Below, in pieces: positions 24,152 through 36,180 of a stretch of DNA of 64,000 bases. Both the position numbers and the translations under genes were made by a program. Source of the DNA: Sympetrum striolatum (taxonomy: Eukaryota > Arthropoda > Insecta > Odonata > Libellulidae); the NCBI GenBank assembly GCA_947579665.1, contig OX388352.1, forward strand, positions 34,218,216-34,282,215, given 5' to 3'. The notes beneath the pieces are model-generated. The model saw only the letters and a program-made list of their open reading frames with translations. It was not told where the DNA came from and did not search any database. Every line of letters begins with the position of its first letter. The stretch's first letter is position 1.

Positions 24152-27100
24152 ATCTGAGATGGATTCCGTAGTTTGCAGTAAAATGTTCGTCTAGTTATGA
24201 ATATTGCCGCTCATAAGCAACAACTCTGTGACACATAAAAACGGCGAACTTCATTCCGCCCCGATACCCCGTTTTGCCCCACATTCCCCTAAATATTTCA
24301 GGAGTGTTACCTCACACTATTTTATTAAGATTTATGATAAAATGAACTAACATAAATTTCTGGGATTGTATAATATATTCTGAATGGCAGAAGTCACGTT
24401 TAATTGATTCATAAAAAAAATCAATTTTCGCTAATAATTTTTTTTACATGTGTTCTACTTTATTTCTTCCGAATTTTATCCATTTCCTCATTATTAATAG
24501 CGAATTAACGGCAACATGAAAATAATTTTTATGTCATAGGATATTCTGGAAAATGATACACGAGCATGTAATGCATCCGGAAGCTGAATCACTCAATTCC
24601 ATAGTTGGAAATCATAAAATATATTTTCCGCTATCATATTTTTCCACCTGCTTACGTAGGTTGAGTATTTTAATCATCCATTTTCAAAAAAATGAATTCG
24701 AATGATTCCTTTTTGCACTTTTTTAATCAGATATTGCTGAGCAGAAGCGGTGAAAATGATTTTTAAATTGCAGACAACCTACTCAAAATTAAATGTCACT
24801 TTCATGTGGTTGCCTGTGGTTTGCCTGTACTCTAATTTTTGTGAACTTTGAACCTAGCAGTGCAATTTTTGGAAGTGGTTAACTGAAATCGGAATCGGAA
24901 TAACTCGAAATTGAAATCTATGCACCCGAAAAAGTAATCTGAAATTACAGTTGGAAATAAACGATTTTGCCCACTGCCGATTGGGTTCGAGGGCTGGGGC
25001 GTGCGTCTTAGGCACACGCTACACTGACGTACGGGAACAAATCCGTTTATGTCGAAATTAGGATGAAAACACTTCTGGTGGGTCCTTTGATCCGAACAGA
25101 TTTGCGCCCGAGGCAGTAACACCGCGCCTAGGCGCCTCGTTCCACTTCACTAACCTGTCAAACCGTCTCAAGCGAAAAAGTTAGTTACATTTTTAATTCA
25201 TGATGTATTAACTTCCTGTCGAAAACGATTAAACATATTTTACTGTACTGATTTGTACTGCTATTGCAAACATTCAAAGCCAGAATGCTTAAATCGTACG
25301 TCTACAAAAACTTGATGTATTTTTTATAATATCAATAACCAATTACATATTTATGAATGGGTATAGTATGTTTTCATACTAAATATAAGTTCGTTTATAA
25401 TTAAAATATGCTAATGTATAATATATTTGAAAGTATATATTTCCAATTATAATCATGCAATCAGCTTTTAAAAATGTTATACTTTTAAAGCCCCCCAAAG
25501 AAAAGTATTAATTGATCAATAAAATAAAGATACTTAATTTTTCTCAACATTAATCTTAATTGGATATAAATTCCCCGTTTATACATGATACAAAAATGTT
25601 TATTATAATAATTTAAAGCAAAAAATATTGGAAAATACCGAAAAATAATGAATTAAGGAATAGGATAGCAACCCTTCACCGAATTATTCATTTTTGGAAC
25701 GAGAAATTCCTAGTGCACATAATGTACCGAAACCGTAAAATAATGTCCGTGGAGCGAGCTTTCCGGATTCCTAGGTTATTCTTGTCAGTTCGTGCAAACC
25801 TTTTACATCTGCTCCAATCAAATTTCTCAGTTCAGATTGATGCCCTGATCTTGAAAACTGCGAAGAAATATTGGGAAAGGAGTGCTACTCAGAGCATCAG
25901 ACCGTCATGATTTTCACTCAGATTCAATTAAAAGACCAAACTTCGCTTCATTTGTGGCTTAGCTCCATCGGCCATCACCTAGCCGATTCGAGCCGGTATT
26001 TTGCACTTTGATCGGTGAGTCATAATCAATTAAGCAACCTCGCTAGCGGACTTTCAGAAAGCTGGAAACCACACCCTCACAAAAGTCGCTCGTGGGCGCA
26101 GGAGTGGTGTTATCTCAGATGGTTCCTCCGGAGCATACCGTGTCCTACCATCTATTTATACAAAGCAGAAATTCTGTGGGTTTGTATGTATGTTTGTCTT
26201 GGACTGGAATCCACGCCATTTGCCTGATTTTTTCTAACTTTGTATACGTATTCTCTGATATCAGAGAGGAAGTGATGTTGCATTTTTATTATATAAATTT
26301 TCTGGGTTCGAACCGAGATTGCTCAGATAGATATCCGTAAGAAATATATGTAAACTTCACTTTTATAGACTACAGGCTTTATTACTTTTGAAAAATTAAA
26401 ATTAGAAGAGATAGTGGCACAGAGTCGAGACAAGCACCAAAAGAACGGAAATTGAAAAAGATTCTTATTATTGTCATAGAATATTGTTCTGTAATCGAAA
26501 TTTTAAGGATTTCTACAAATTACGGGAAAATTTTCCTAAACTTTTGAGGTTGTAAACAGCCAGTCCCAAACAACAAAATTATTTATTCGATCAGCTGTAC
26601 TACTGAATGAAGCTTAGATGAGAGATGGTACATTCTTTTCGGTACAAATAGGGCCTATATATCTAATCATACTTCTACTTCCTCGTTGAGAATCAACGGG
26701 AACTTCAGCTAGTATTATTATTATATTAATTTATATATTCACATAATCCTATAAATATAATATAGCTCAATAGACCAACCACCCGATGAGTTGGTGATCC
26801 GAGTTGTAGACACAATGAGACATTTTCCCCTACATTTCTTCAATTAGAGATCTACTTACGAGGTACCTTTTGCATACGACCATTCACCCCTCCTCCTGTG
26901 ATAGATAAAACCATCCTATGATTATTAGATTATTAATGTGGTACACAGAGCTGCCGAATCGTACCTTTGGCACTCTCAAACTTGATCAAACGAACGAAAA
27001 CGAAAAAGGCAAACATTCGCCGAGATTGTCATTACTTATAGCTTAATTTCCACCCAAGAAATATATCAGCTACACCCTGCTAAAATTAGAAACTACTTAA

Positions 27101-30100
27101 TTACATGTTTTAATTTTCTTTCACGACAGTTGCAGCTGGTAAATTGAATATGTCCTGTTAAATGCAATTAAAACATTACGTATAAGTTTATGCAAAAATA
27201 TTGATATCAACTGAAAAGAGAACTCAACAATGATACGAGTTAAATACCTTATCAAAATATTGGTTAAGGTTTTGAGATGGATAATAAGGTCAAGGAAAAT
27301 GATCGTGGAACATGGGAAAGATTGCAAGGTGCCGAGAGCAGAGGTAAAAGGAGGGGAGGGAACACTTAAAGCTATTTTTCAAGCAGAAGTGCATTCTTCT
27401 CGACCCATAATCCAGTAATACAACTCTGAACTGCCTACGAGTTTTACGTGTGCGCAGTAAATCTATTTCCTGAGTCTCTCGCTAATTATTCAAAACGTTG
27501 GGGATAACTGTCTTAATTATCATAATATTCTTCGAAATATTTTATTCCTATTTAATTATTGATGTGTATGCCATAATCTTGCGTATGTTTTAATTATGAA
27601 TTTTTTACTAAGATAATGTCTCTGTGACATATTTTAATAGAACGGATGTTTGCTTTTCTGAAAGATCTAGACGTTGCGAGCTTTTGTAAGGTAATGATTG
27701 AAAAACTTTGAGTACGTTGTATTTTTTACTCTCATCATAAGGTTTCTGTATATATTCTATCCTTCTTATTCCTCAGAACTTATTTCACCGAATATTAGGG
27801 AAACTTAACTTTCGGAAAAGTCTGTGGTTTTAATAAATTTCAATTAAATATTTTCGGAAATAAAGGGTATCTATAATCTTCGTAAATGGGAAATTATTCC
27901 TTCTAGCTTACGTATCAGTTATGATTCTATTCAATGTAAAATTTTGATACTGCACGATTTAGATCAGTGGCTCAAAATATTTTATATCGCGGCCCAATTC
28001 ACTCTCAACATTATATTCACGGTACATCTTCGGCTCAATGAAACATATTTCTAGTTAGCTGTCTTCAATTTTCATAAAATTATATGAACTACCTTCAATA
28101 TAGCTATAAATGTTACAGAGTAGATGAAATAAATTAGCAAGCTTGAAAACATATGGTTAATTCGAAAAAAATGCTTGTAAATGTTTTGAAATAATCTTGT
28201 AATAGTCGAGAATTTAAATGTAAACTGCAAGTTTTTGTGGACAAACTTTGGCGGAAGCAATCCTGTTCTGAGGGTTAAAAATCCGTAAAATTTAATTATT
28301 TACTAATTAGCTGTTGTTGTTTCGAATGCTTTTCCAAATCGTAGGTCATTTCGCTTATGGGCTCCACCAGGAATCGAATAGCTATCCGGGAGCCCTATTT
28401 ACTAATTTTTCGCCGCAGTTAGACGTACAGTTTGATGCAACTAATTAATTTATACAATACTTTGTGGAACTTGTTCATGTTTTATTCAAGTTACAGGAAA
28501 AAACCACTCTGTTCACACATCACAAATACATTTTATTACGAACAGTTTCGAAGATTATATATCGTATTCGGGCAATCAGGGAAACATCCAAGAAAGGGTA
28601 AATTGCTTAGTTTAGTTTAGTTTATTAATTGACATGTAAAACTCACAATGATTTCAGATATTGCACTAAAGTGAATAGATGTCTTGTCAGACACAAAAAC
28701 AGTACAGTATTAAATATACATTACTGATTACGTATGCCAATGTCACAGTATTAATATTACCATTATATACGCCATATGAAAAAATAAATATAAATATGCA
28801 TACTTACATATAAAAATGCATAATTTTTCACAAATGAAGTAATAAATACCAACTTATTTATAATATGATGACAGTAAATAAACTATACAATTAAACGGGT
28901 TAATTTAAAAATTCATTAATTGAATATAAACATTTTTTATCAGTGGCGTTATCTTTCATTTCTACATATAATATTCTAATTTAAACATTCTCTGTGTTCC
29001 TTTCTTAGGGTGCGGCAAAGGATTGATATATTGAACCCTATTTCTTATATTTCTTATTCAGCATTCATATTTTGATTGTTACATGAAAACAGAAGAGATT
29101 GGAGAGGGAGGAAAGGGAAATGGAGTTGAGCATAGAGGAGGGAATAGGAGAAGTTCACACGTGGGAATGTATAAGCGGGGATGGGGATTTCTGGGCGTAA
29201 ATGGGGATGTACGGATTTCAGCAAGATGTAGGGATTTTCGTCAAGTAGATGTTTAGTATCCAGCTTCTCTCATGCTTTAAGTGGCGGTGATTTCGCAGTT
29301 GATCGAGCAGTTTAAGTTGAAGTTTATCAGGCAAAAGGCGGTATGATGATCACTATTGCTCAGACGGATGGTGAAATGGAAATTTCCCGGTTCATCTAAA
29401 ATAGGAGCGCTGCGTTCTTCCGCGCCTTATTTCAAAAGTCTTGCCGATTTATCCATTGTAATAAATATCGCAATTACCGCAATCTAATCTGTCGATTTAC
29501 AAATTATTGTTCTTCCTTGTCTAGTACCGGGTACCGTGAAGGAGGTAGCAATGTTTATATTTGGTTTAGAACGCTTAGAAAAAAAAATTCTGCAAAATGA
29601 ATTAAAATTCCGAAACTGGAATTGCCAACAAATCGTTGGCAAAGCTGGGATGTGAAATTGGAATGAAGCAGCCGAATGGCTCTGATATTTTGGGCTAGGT
29701 GACTTGCTAATAGCTTGATTTAATAACTAAGATGATTGCTTGAGGAGCGTTACGTAAGTCCTTACGAAGATATACGGAGACGTATTTATTCTAATCTCAG
29801 GCTGTCCTTGATTGTAAATAATTAAATTGTTACATTTAAAAACGTGCTATAACGATTTTACAGTATTAAAAAAACGATTGACGATTGTCACCGTTAAAAT
29901 TTACTTACGACTAATGGAACACTTCGAAAAAATTGAACTCAGCGTTTATTAGTTCGTTAAATTTTAAGCGTGTTTATACATTCAATTCCGCTGTCTGCGG
30001 AGATTCCTCTTATTTTAATAAGTATACAATATCCGCTTAACTCTCTCCTATTAAACTTGAATCGTTTACAACCGTTCATCGTTTAAAAGATTGAAATAAT

Positions 30101-30567
30101 ATCTCATTGAAAGCCTTTAAACGAAAATATAGAATACGTTCAGTTAATTGGAAACCAATTTTAAATCTCTCTCTCGTGGTATGTATTTTATTTTCCTGAA
30201 CTATTAACTTTCCGTTACTCGAGCAATTTTTGTTTACTCGTCCTCGTTTCTCTTTTCACCGCATGTCGATCTATTTTGAAATAGCTTGTTCTATCAATAT
30301 TTATGACTAATTTACGAAAAAAATATCATTTTGGAACATTTTCCCAGTAGTTCTCATTAAGATACACGATACCGTTTTTTGATTAATTAATTCCAGGCTT
30401 AGGAGTCAAAATAATACAGTGTGGGATGTGACACTCTGACGGCCCGTCAAATTTGTAAATTATCTGGGTAAATCATTTTAACGAGATCAGAGTATAATGC
30501 AGAAATATTATAAAATATATATCTTCAGATAACTAAACTGGGAGTTTTTCAACTCATACAGAAATGG
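24152..30567. other. mostly unassigned DNA
   Basis: One SINE fragment (28311-28395) aside, nothing was recognised. The block 24970-25150 is GC-richer with a gcgcctaggcgc palindrome (25124-25135) but has no identifiable gene. cagtggctcaaaatatttta at 27965 resembles a hAT end with no partner end found. Confidence 0.45.
28311..28395 (-). mobile_element. SINE fragment, same family as 9661-9787
   Basis: Minus strand ctattcgattcctggtggag (B-box region) followed by ataagcgaaatgacctacga. The head and the 3' end are degraded. Confidence 0.65.
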
Positions 30568-30648
30568 TACACTCCTGGCCAAAATTAACGCAGCACCTCC
30601 CTAGCGATCCTTACGGCTGGTGCTGCGTTAATTTTGGCCAGGACTGTA
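30568..30648. mobile_element. Tc1/mariner-type foldback element, 77 bp, TA-flanked
   Basis: TA, then CACTCCTGGCCAAAATTAAC continuing to gcagcacc; this is inverted as ggtgctgcgttaatttt continuing to ggccaggactg and TA. Arms of about 28 bp differ at one base and enclose a short loop. TA flanks and the CAGTCCTGGCCAAAA-type end suggest a Tc1/mariner relic reduced to its terminal repeats. Confidence 0.78.
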
Positions 30649-30750
30649 CATTTGGATGTATCCAATTCGAGTAAAGATAGAGGACTTGACTGACGGTAGC
30701 TATTAAAAATTTATCAATACAGAATTTGTACGATGAGATTGTCAATTTTG

Positions 30751-30812
30751 TTACTCTAGTAGTAGTATTGGTTTTTTTGGTGCGTTGACAACTTAGGTCA
30801 TTTTGCACCTTA
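30751..30812 (-). mobile_element. SINE 3' fragment, same family as 9661-9787
   Basis: Minus strand aggtgcaaaatgacctaagt, tgtcaacgcacc, and an end in tactactactagagtaac, matching the 3' half of the 9661 copy including the ACTACTAG-taac tail. Confidence 0.7.
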
Positions 30813-33800
30813 ACCTGTTGTGTTTTAGCATTATTTTAAAAACAAAATAATTGCATCTTTCTTCACCTTACAAGAATGGTTGTGTTATAAAAAGCTAGAT
30901 TAGCTAAACAAATATATAAATAGTTTTAAAATCAAAAATTAAACGAAAAGAAAAACTGTAGGACATAAAATACAGGGCATTATTATTGCCCAAAAGTGAA
31001 ACAGAATCAGATAATCCAAAATTTCCTTATATTTGTAAAAACAGCCCCGTGTCCTTCATAAAGGATATGACCTTGTCTGTCATATTTGGCTGATTACCAA
31101 TAATATTGTTTAGAACCCCATTTCTAAAGTATTTCCTTCGGTGGTGGGCGTATTTCTGGCACTCTGTAAGAATGTACATAATCGTTTGTTACTCCAGTTA
31201 ACCGGGTTTGTGAGATTCGAGAGGAAACGAGGAAGCTTTATAAGGAAATATTTGCTAGGAAGGAAACTTACTTGTTTCTCACAATGCACCTTTTTCACCC
31301 TTACCATTCGCCACTGGTGACTTGCAGGGACATTATGTAAATAGACGCCAAAATACATAGGATGGGCCATTCGAAAATTTCTTTTAAAAATATTTTTTAT
31401 TTATTATATTAGAAAATAATTTAATTATTAATAAATAATTTTATGATGCAAATATTATCAATAAAATAATGTATGAAGATCATAAATATAATGTTTACAA
31501 TATTATTTTAAATAATAATTTAATTATTTTTTTAAACCACTCGTCTTAATTTAAAAAGAAACCGGCAGATGACCTACCGTGTAATTATTCCGGTAATCTG
31601 TTAATTTACACTGTCATATAAAAGACGTATTTATTCAACATTTATCGAACCAAACCATTTTTTTGGGAAATGGCAAAAATCAGTCTCAATTAATTGGTAA
31701 ATCCCAGCTGTTGAAAGTCACAAATCGCAAAACCAAAGAAATTCGTCCAGGGCATCCTGTGAAAGTAATGGAAAGTTAAGCAACAAACCTTTTGAAAATG
31801 GAATATTTACACTAAATATACACTGCACAAACTAGTGGAGTGTAGCAGGCCTCTATCCAACTCTGAAGTTCAAACACTGGCATTTCTAACCCTTATTGGA
31901 AAATATTACCAAAAGTAACTATTTGTCGTTGCGATTTTTTCTTTGAAACTCTCTTTAGATTTCCCTTGGAATTCGCGAATGTTGTTTACTAGGTACGATA
32001 AGTGTAGAGTACGGTGAAATAATTTTTTTCCGTAGGATTTATAATTTGTTTTCTTGGAATGAATCCACCCAAGGGGATTTATCTTTAATAATAATAGATT
32101 TCGATAAAAATCAGTGAATCGTTCAGAAGTGAGAGAAGTCAAAAACGGGTCTTTTGCTCTTCTTTCAAAGCTGCGCAGATTCACAAACAGGTTGTCTGTA
32201 TAAATATTCCTATAGAAATTTTCACTAAGAAAAACTAAATAAAAAAAATAGGGCAACATGTATCCCCTTAATAAACTTTGATTTGAGGAAAATATGCTTT
32301 TTAATCCGTCTGACAAAATTTTCGAATTTGAAAAATATTTTTTAAGAAGTTGTCAACTACTGCGCGTGATTACTGTCTTTCTATTTTCTTTCCCTCTTTT
32401 CTGACTCTAATTGTGACGTGACGAGGTAAAGAGAAGATTGTACTCCGTGGTCATGATTTATTGAATCGTGCTCTTCTCATACGCAGCCCCTTCATAATGT
32501 ATCATGCCTCATTAATATGCAGCTAGAATTAGACATGAAAGTGCTGCATTTATAGAGCTATATATGTAGAGCTAAGGGAGCTGAGTAAGATAACGAGGAG
32601 CTTGTATCCTTCGATGAACTGGGATGGAAGGCTTAAAGTAGATAATAGGGAGAGCCAGCTGACCCCCACTCTGCCCATTTAGACCTTCCGTTCGATCCAG
32701 GAGACAAAAGGGTCCCTCAGCGGAAGGACATGCTTTCTATTCCAACCTAAAGAAAACCCTTAACAGGTTGCCTGGCACTATAGGGAGGCAATCTTCCTTG
32801 AAGTTATCACCTTACGAGGATATGCATAAATATATATATTTTTAGTACTTTGAGAGATGAGCTTTATACACATTATCGACGACGATGCGTCTACTATAAA
32901 TTGAAAACATACTTTCTTATTACTGTTTTTCGAAACAGGAATATCTGTTGAAAAAGATTATAACTCTACAGTAAACCATGCTGTAACACATTCTTCACGA
33001 CAAAGACTCACTGCTGTAAGTAAATAAATTGCCGCAAATGTCATAACTCAAAGGCATTTACTTTTTATTTGGAAGCGGAAATTATTCGCATTGACTAAAT
33101 TGAATTGTGTCCGAAAATCTACACATATTGCACGTATAAAAGAATTTGCTCATTAGGCATATACTTGAATACCATTTCATGGAATGCGCAACGCTACTGA
33201 AAGTAATACAGAAAACGCTAAATATTCTTGTACACTATTGCACTTAAAAAACATAGGAAGGAAAAGGATGGATATTACAACAGGTAAAAAGTGTGGAAAC
33301 CCACGAAAAAAGGAAACTTGCGGATTTAGAATTAAATCTTATGGCTGTTGATCCTATTCGGATTTTCATTCTACTTTTATTTCGAAGTATACAAACCGTG
33401 GAGGAAAGAAAGTATTACGTTTTAGCAGAGGAATCCTCGTGGATTTGTATCGAATAATATCGAGTTTTTTAATTACGAATTAACGAGGTCTTAATGCATA
33501 TGCATTCCATTCTTCCCTTCGTTTTAGCGACGTTTCATTTCAAAGCTATGATCTTATGCTATTGACCAAAGAATCCCCATGAATTTGGTTTGGGTAATAT
33601 ATGCAGTTACTAAATTTGGAATTAATGACGAACGAGGTCTAAATGTAGTAACATAACATTTTTATTTCTCTTAGTAACTACTGCATCATTTTCGAGTAAT
33701 TTCACAGATTGGCTGCTTACTTTATGCTTGAATCACGTTATTTGGTTGTCATACCGAATTCCAGGATAGATTATGAATTTCGCACGTCACCGTAAATACA

Positions 33801-34679
33801 AGAGCGCATTCGGAGCGACTATATTTATTCAGTCGATCAATGAAAACAGGGAAACATTCCACGCTTGAGCACGAGTACTTCCAAATACATTTTCACGACC
33901 CAATAACGCGTGGATTGTTTGGGGAAATTATACAAGAAAATAAAAGACTTAATGAGAGGGTCTTTTCCACGCGTTTATTTATTTTTCGAGGATCTTAGGA
34001 AAATTCTTGCGGGCGAACGTGCTGATCAATCACGCTTCATATCATACTCCTCTTATCCGAGGTTTTCCTGACGATTTTTTAGATATAGAATTAAGAATCG
34101 CAAAGTTTTAGAATTTTAACGCTGGAAAAGGCATGCACCCGCTATTGCCTTCCTTCAAAAGACCGTATTTCTGAAAAGATTTGACGACCCTTTTGGCCCT
34201 TTCATGGCTTTGCCAAGGGAGAATAGTGGAAAAAGTATGTCTATGTCAGTGGAACCGAAAGAGTACGTATTTTCGAAATCCACGTCTTTCCTGAATTGGA
34301 ATCTATCACCGTCAAGATATATTAGATCCATCATCATGCGTCGTCATATTGCGAGTATCTAAGTTTTGAATCGTGGGTTTAATTTAATTCCTACACAAAA
34401 CCTTACCTTATGACTTATTAAATAATTTTATATAGTTTTAGCATTTGTTTAACCCTAATCTGTCAATTCTGCATTTTCCTAAGATCTTAAGGGGAATAAG
34501 GAAATTGGGAGGTATTTTAGATCCTGCTCAAGGGCTTCGGAAAAAGCTGGCTTGCATAATATAGTATGTATGTGTATTATTATTACATTTATTTTTATGT
34601 TATTCATTATGTCTAATGTAGTATGTATGTCTCGTGTATGGATGCTAAATTTCATCCAAGAAATCCTCGGGACTGGTAC
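30813..34679. other. no gene recognised
   Basis: Includes the AT-rich block at 31390-31545. The 136-codon minus-strand frame at 31906-32316 shows no motif and AT-driven composition (Phe, Leu, Asn, Ser rich), so it is not called. Confidence 0.45.
31390..31545. repeat. AT-rich low-complexity block
   Basis: Over 90 percent A+T, with repeated aataatttaattatt pieces in both orientations giving imperfect self-complementarity. No element assigned. Confidence 0.6.
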
Positions 34680-35079
34680 ATTGTGATCAGTGATGGGAAA
34701 AGTACTAAAAAGATGTAATTAGGCTCAATTACAATTACTCAGTCAAATTTGTAATCAGTTACAATTAATAATTACTTTTTGAAAAAGTAATCAGTAGGAT
34801 TAAAATTACAATTAAAATTACATTTTATTTTGCTCTTGTAGATTATGCAATCTCAGTCAACATTTTTATTTTCAGACAGGGAGTACTAACATGCAATCTA
34901 ACATTTGAATTTAATGCCATAGCATTAAAGTTTAACTCAAATTATGATTACTACAGTAATTACAGTGCCTAACTATTTATGTTCTACTAAAATTTACACC
35001 TGTGGATGAAGATGGATTCTAAAATCAACGGCATGCAAATAAATAGAAAGCTCTCAAAATATCAGAAATATATTTAAGA

Positions 35080-35720
35080 AAAAATCAATTAATATGCGAA
35101 TTCAATTTGCAATACAATTGAATTTTAAAATTTTTTTCAGATATTTTGCCACCAAAAAGTGGCAAAATATCTTTGCTTATGCTAAACAGCCGCTTTACAG
35201 GAGCACTGGATGGTAGGGATGCGTTTGATTTAAGGAATGCTTTTTATAATCGGGAATTGGTTAATTGATTCAATTTCCTTTGAGGTACAGAGCAAGTACT
35301 TATTCACTTCATCAGAAGCTGGTGAAACTTCCTCTCTTTTCAAATATTTAAAAGTATAGCTTCCTCATCGCTCGATTCACAGGAGTCATGTTTTTGTAAA
35401 TAAGACTTTTCATTTGACGCGATTTCTTCTTTAGAAATACGTAAAGCCTCTTCTTTTTCCTCTCCCTCAAGCCACGTGAAATTTAAAGAAGGTATCAGCC
35501 CTGCTGCAATGGTTAGTTTATTTTCCTTTGGTACGTTGCAAAATCTTGTTTCAACTCCCTGAAGCAACGCTTTTGCCAGTGACCTACAGTACATAAGGGC
35601 ATTGTCAAGGGTTCTCTTATCGAGTTCACGTAATAATCCTTTGACGGTTGGATGAAGAAACCCAATAAACATATTCTTCTCTGCTTGCAAAATTGTTAGG
35701 GCAATAACTAATGGCTTCAT
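35080..35720 (-). pseudogene. hAT transposase C-terminal fragment, frameshifted
   Basis: A 126-codon open frame (35340-35720) begins MKPLVIALTILQAEKNMFIG and continues with CRSLAKALLQGVETRF, resembling the helical region before the C-terminal dimerisation domain of hAT/ZBED-like transposases. Past its stop, other frames continue with a recognisable hAT dimerisation segment (VNKYLL, then after a frameshift near 35240 APVKRLFSISKDILPLFGG). N-terminal BED finger and catalytic residues are missing. The fragment lies wholly inside the hAT element at 34688-36172. It is not expected to encode an active transposase. Confidence 0.75.
35139..35172. repeat. perfect 14-bp inverted repeat inside the hAT element
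   Basis: agatattttgccac, loop caaaaa, gtggcaaaatatct. It coincides with the transposase dimerisation-region remnant. Confidence 0.8.
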
Positions 35721-36180
35721 TACCTGGGTAAGATAATCTTTTCGGCCAGCTTAGTCTGGAGACCGCTCAAATACATCTGTAGTTATTCTTCCGAAGAAGG
35801 ACCTACCGCGTTCATTCCTCGTAGGAAATTCATTTATACCTCCAGCGCAGCACAAATAATTCAAAAATACTTTGTAGCGGATTCAAGAGCCATCCCTCCT
35901 TTCCTTCGCCCCTTCCCTCCCGAGAGAAGAAAAGTTCGGTTTCAGGGTGAACAATGTATGTAGTAAGAACTGCCTCTCGATGCGATCAGCGCGCGAGGAA
36001 TTCAAATGTTCACTTTCGATTACTCAAATGTAACGATTACTTGCACTACCTTTGAAGTAGATTACAAGTAAAAATTAATTTTTTTTAATGTAACGATTGC
36101 AAGTAAAAATTATCAAAAATGTAATCGTTACAAGTACTCTGATTACTTTTACTTCGTTACATCCCATCACTGATTGTCAT

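Larger units (their letters stand above)
34688..36172. mobile_element. hAT-superfamily DNA transposon, degenerate, with 8-bp TSD
   Basis: Ends are CAGTGATGGGA at 34688 and TCCCATCACTG ending at 36172, a hAT-type inverted terminus. Flanking octamers attgtgat (34680-34687) and attgtcat (36173-36180) match at 7 of 8 positions, as expected for hAT 8-bp target duplications. Subterminal regions are full of variants of attacaattac/gtaattgtaa, typical of hAT ends that carry many short transposase-binding-like repeats. The interior carries a broken transposase on the minus strand. At 1485 bp it is shorter than an autonomous hAT, so it is internally deleted. Confidence 0.85.

Noticed and set aside
27965..28060. 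hAT-like left end (cagtggctcaaaatatttta)
   Set aside because: No matching inverted end or target duplication was found downstream.
31906..32316. 136-codon minus-strand frame
   Set aside because: AT-driven amino-acid composition and no recognisable domain or homologous motif; insufficient to call a gene.
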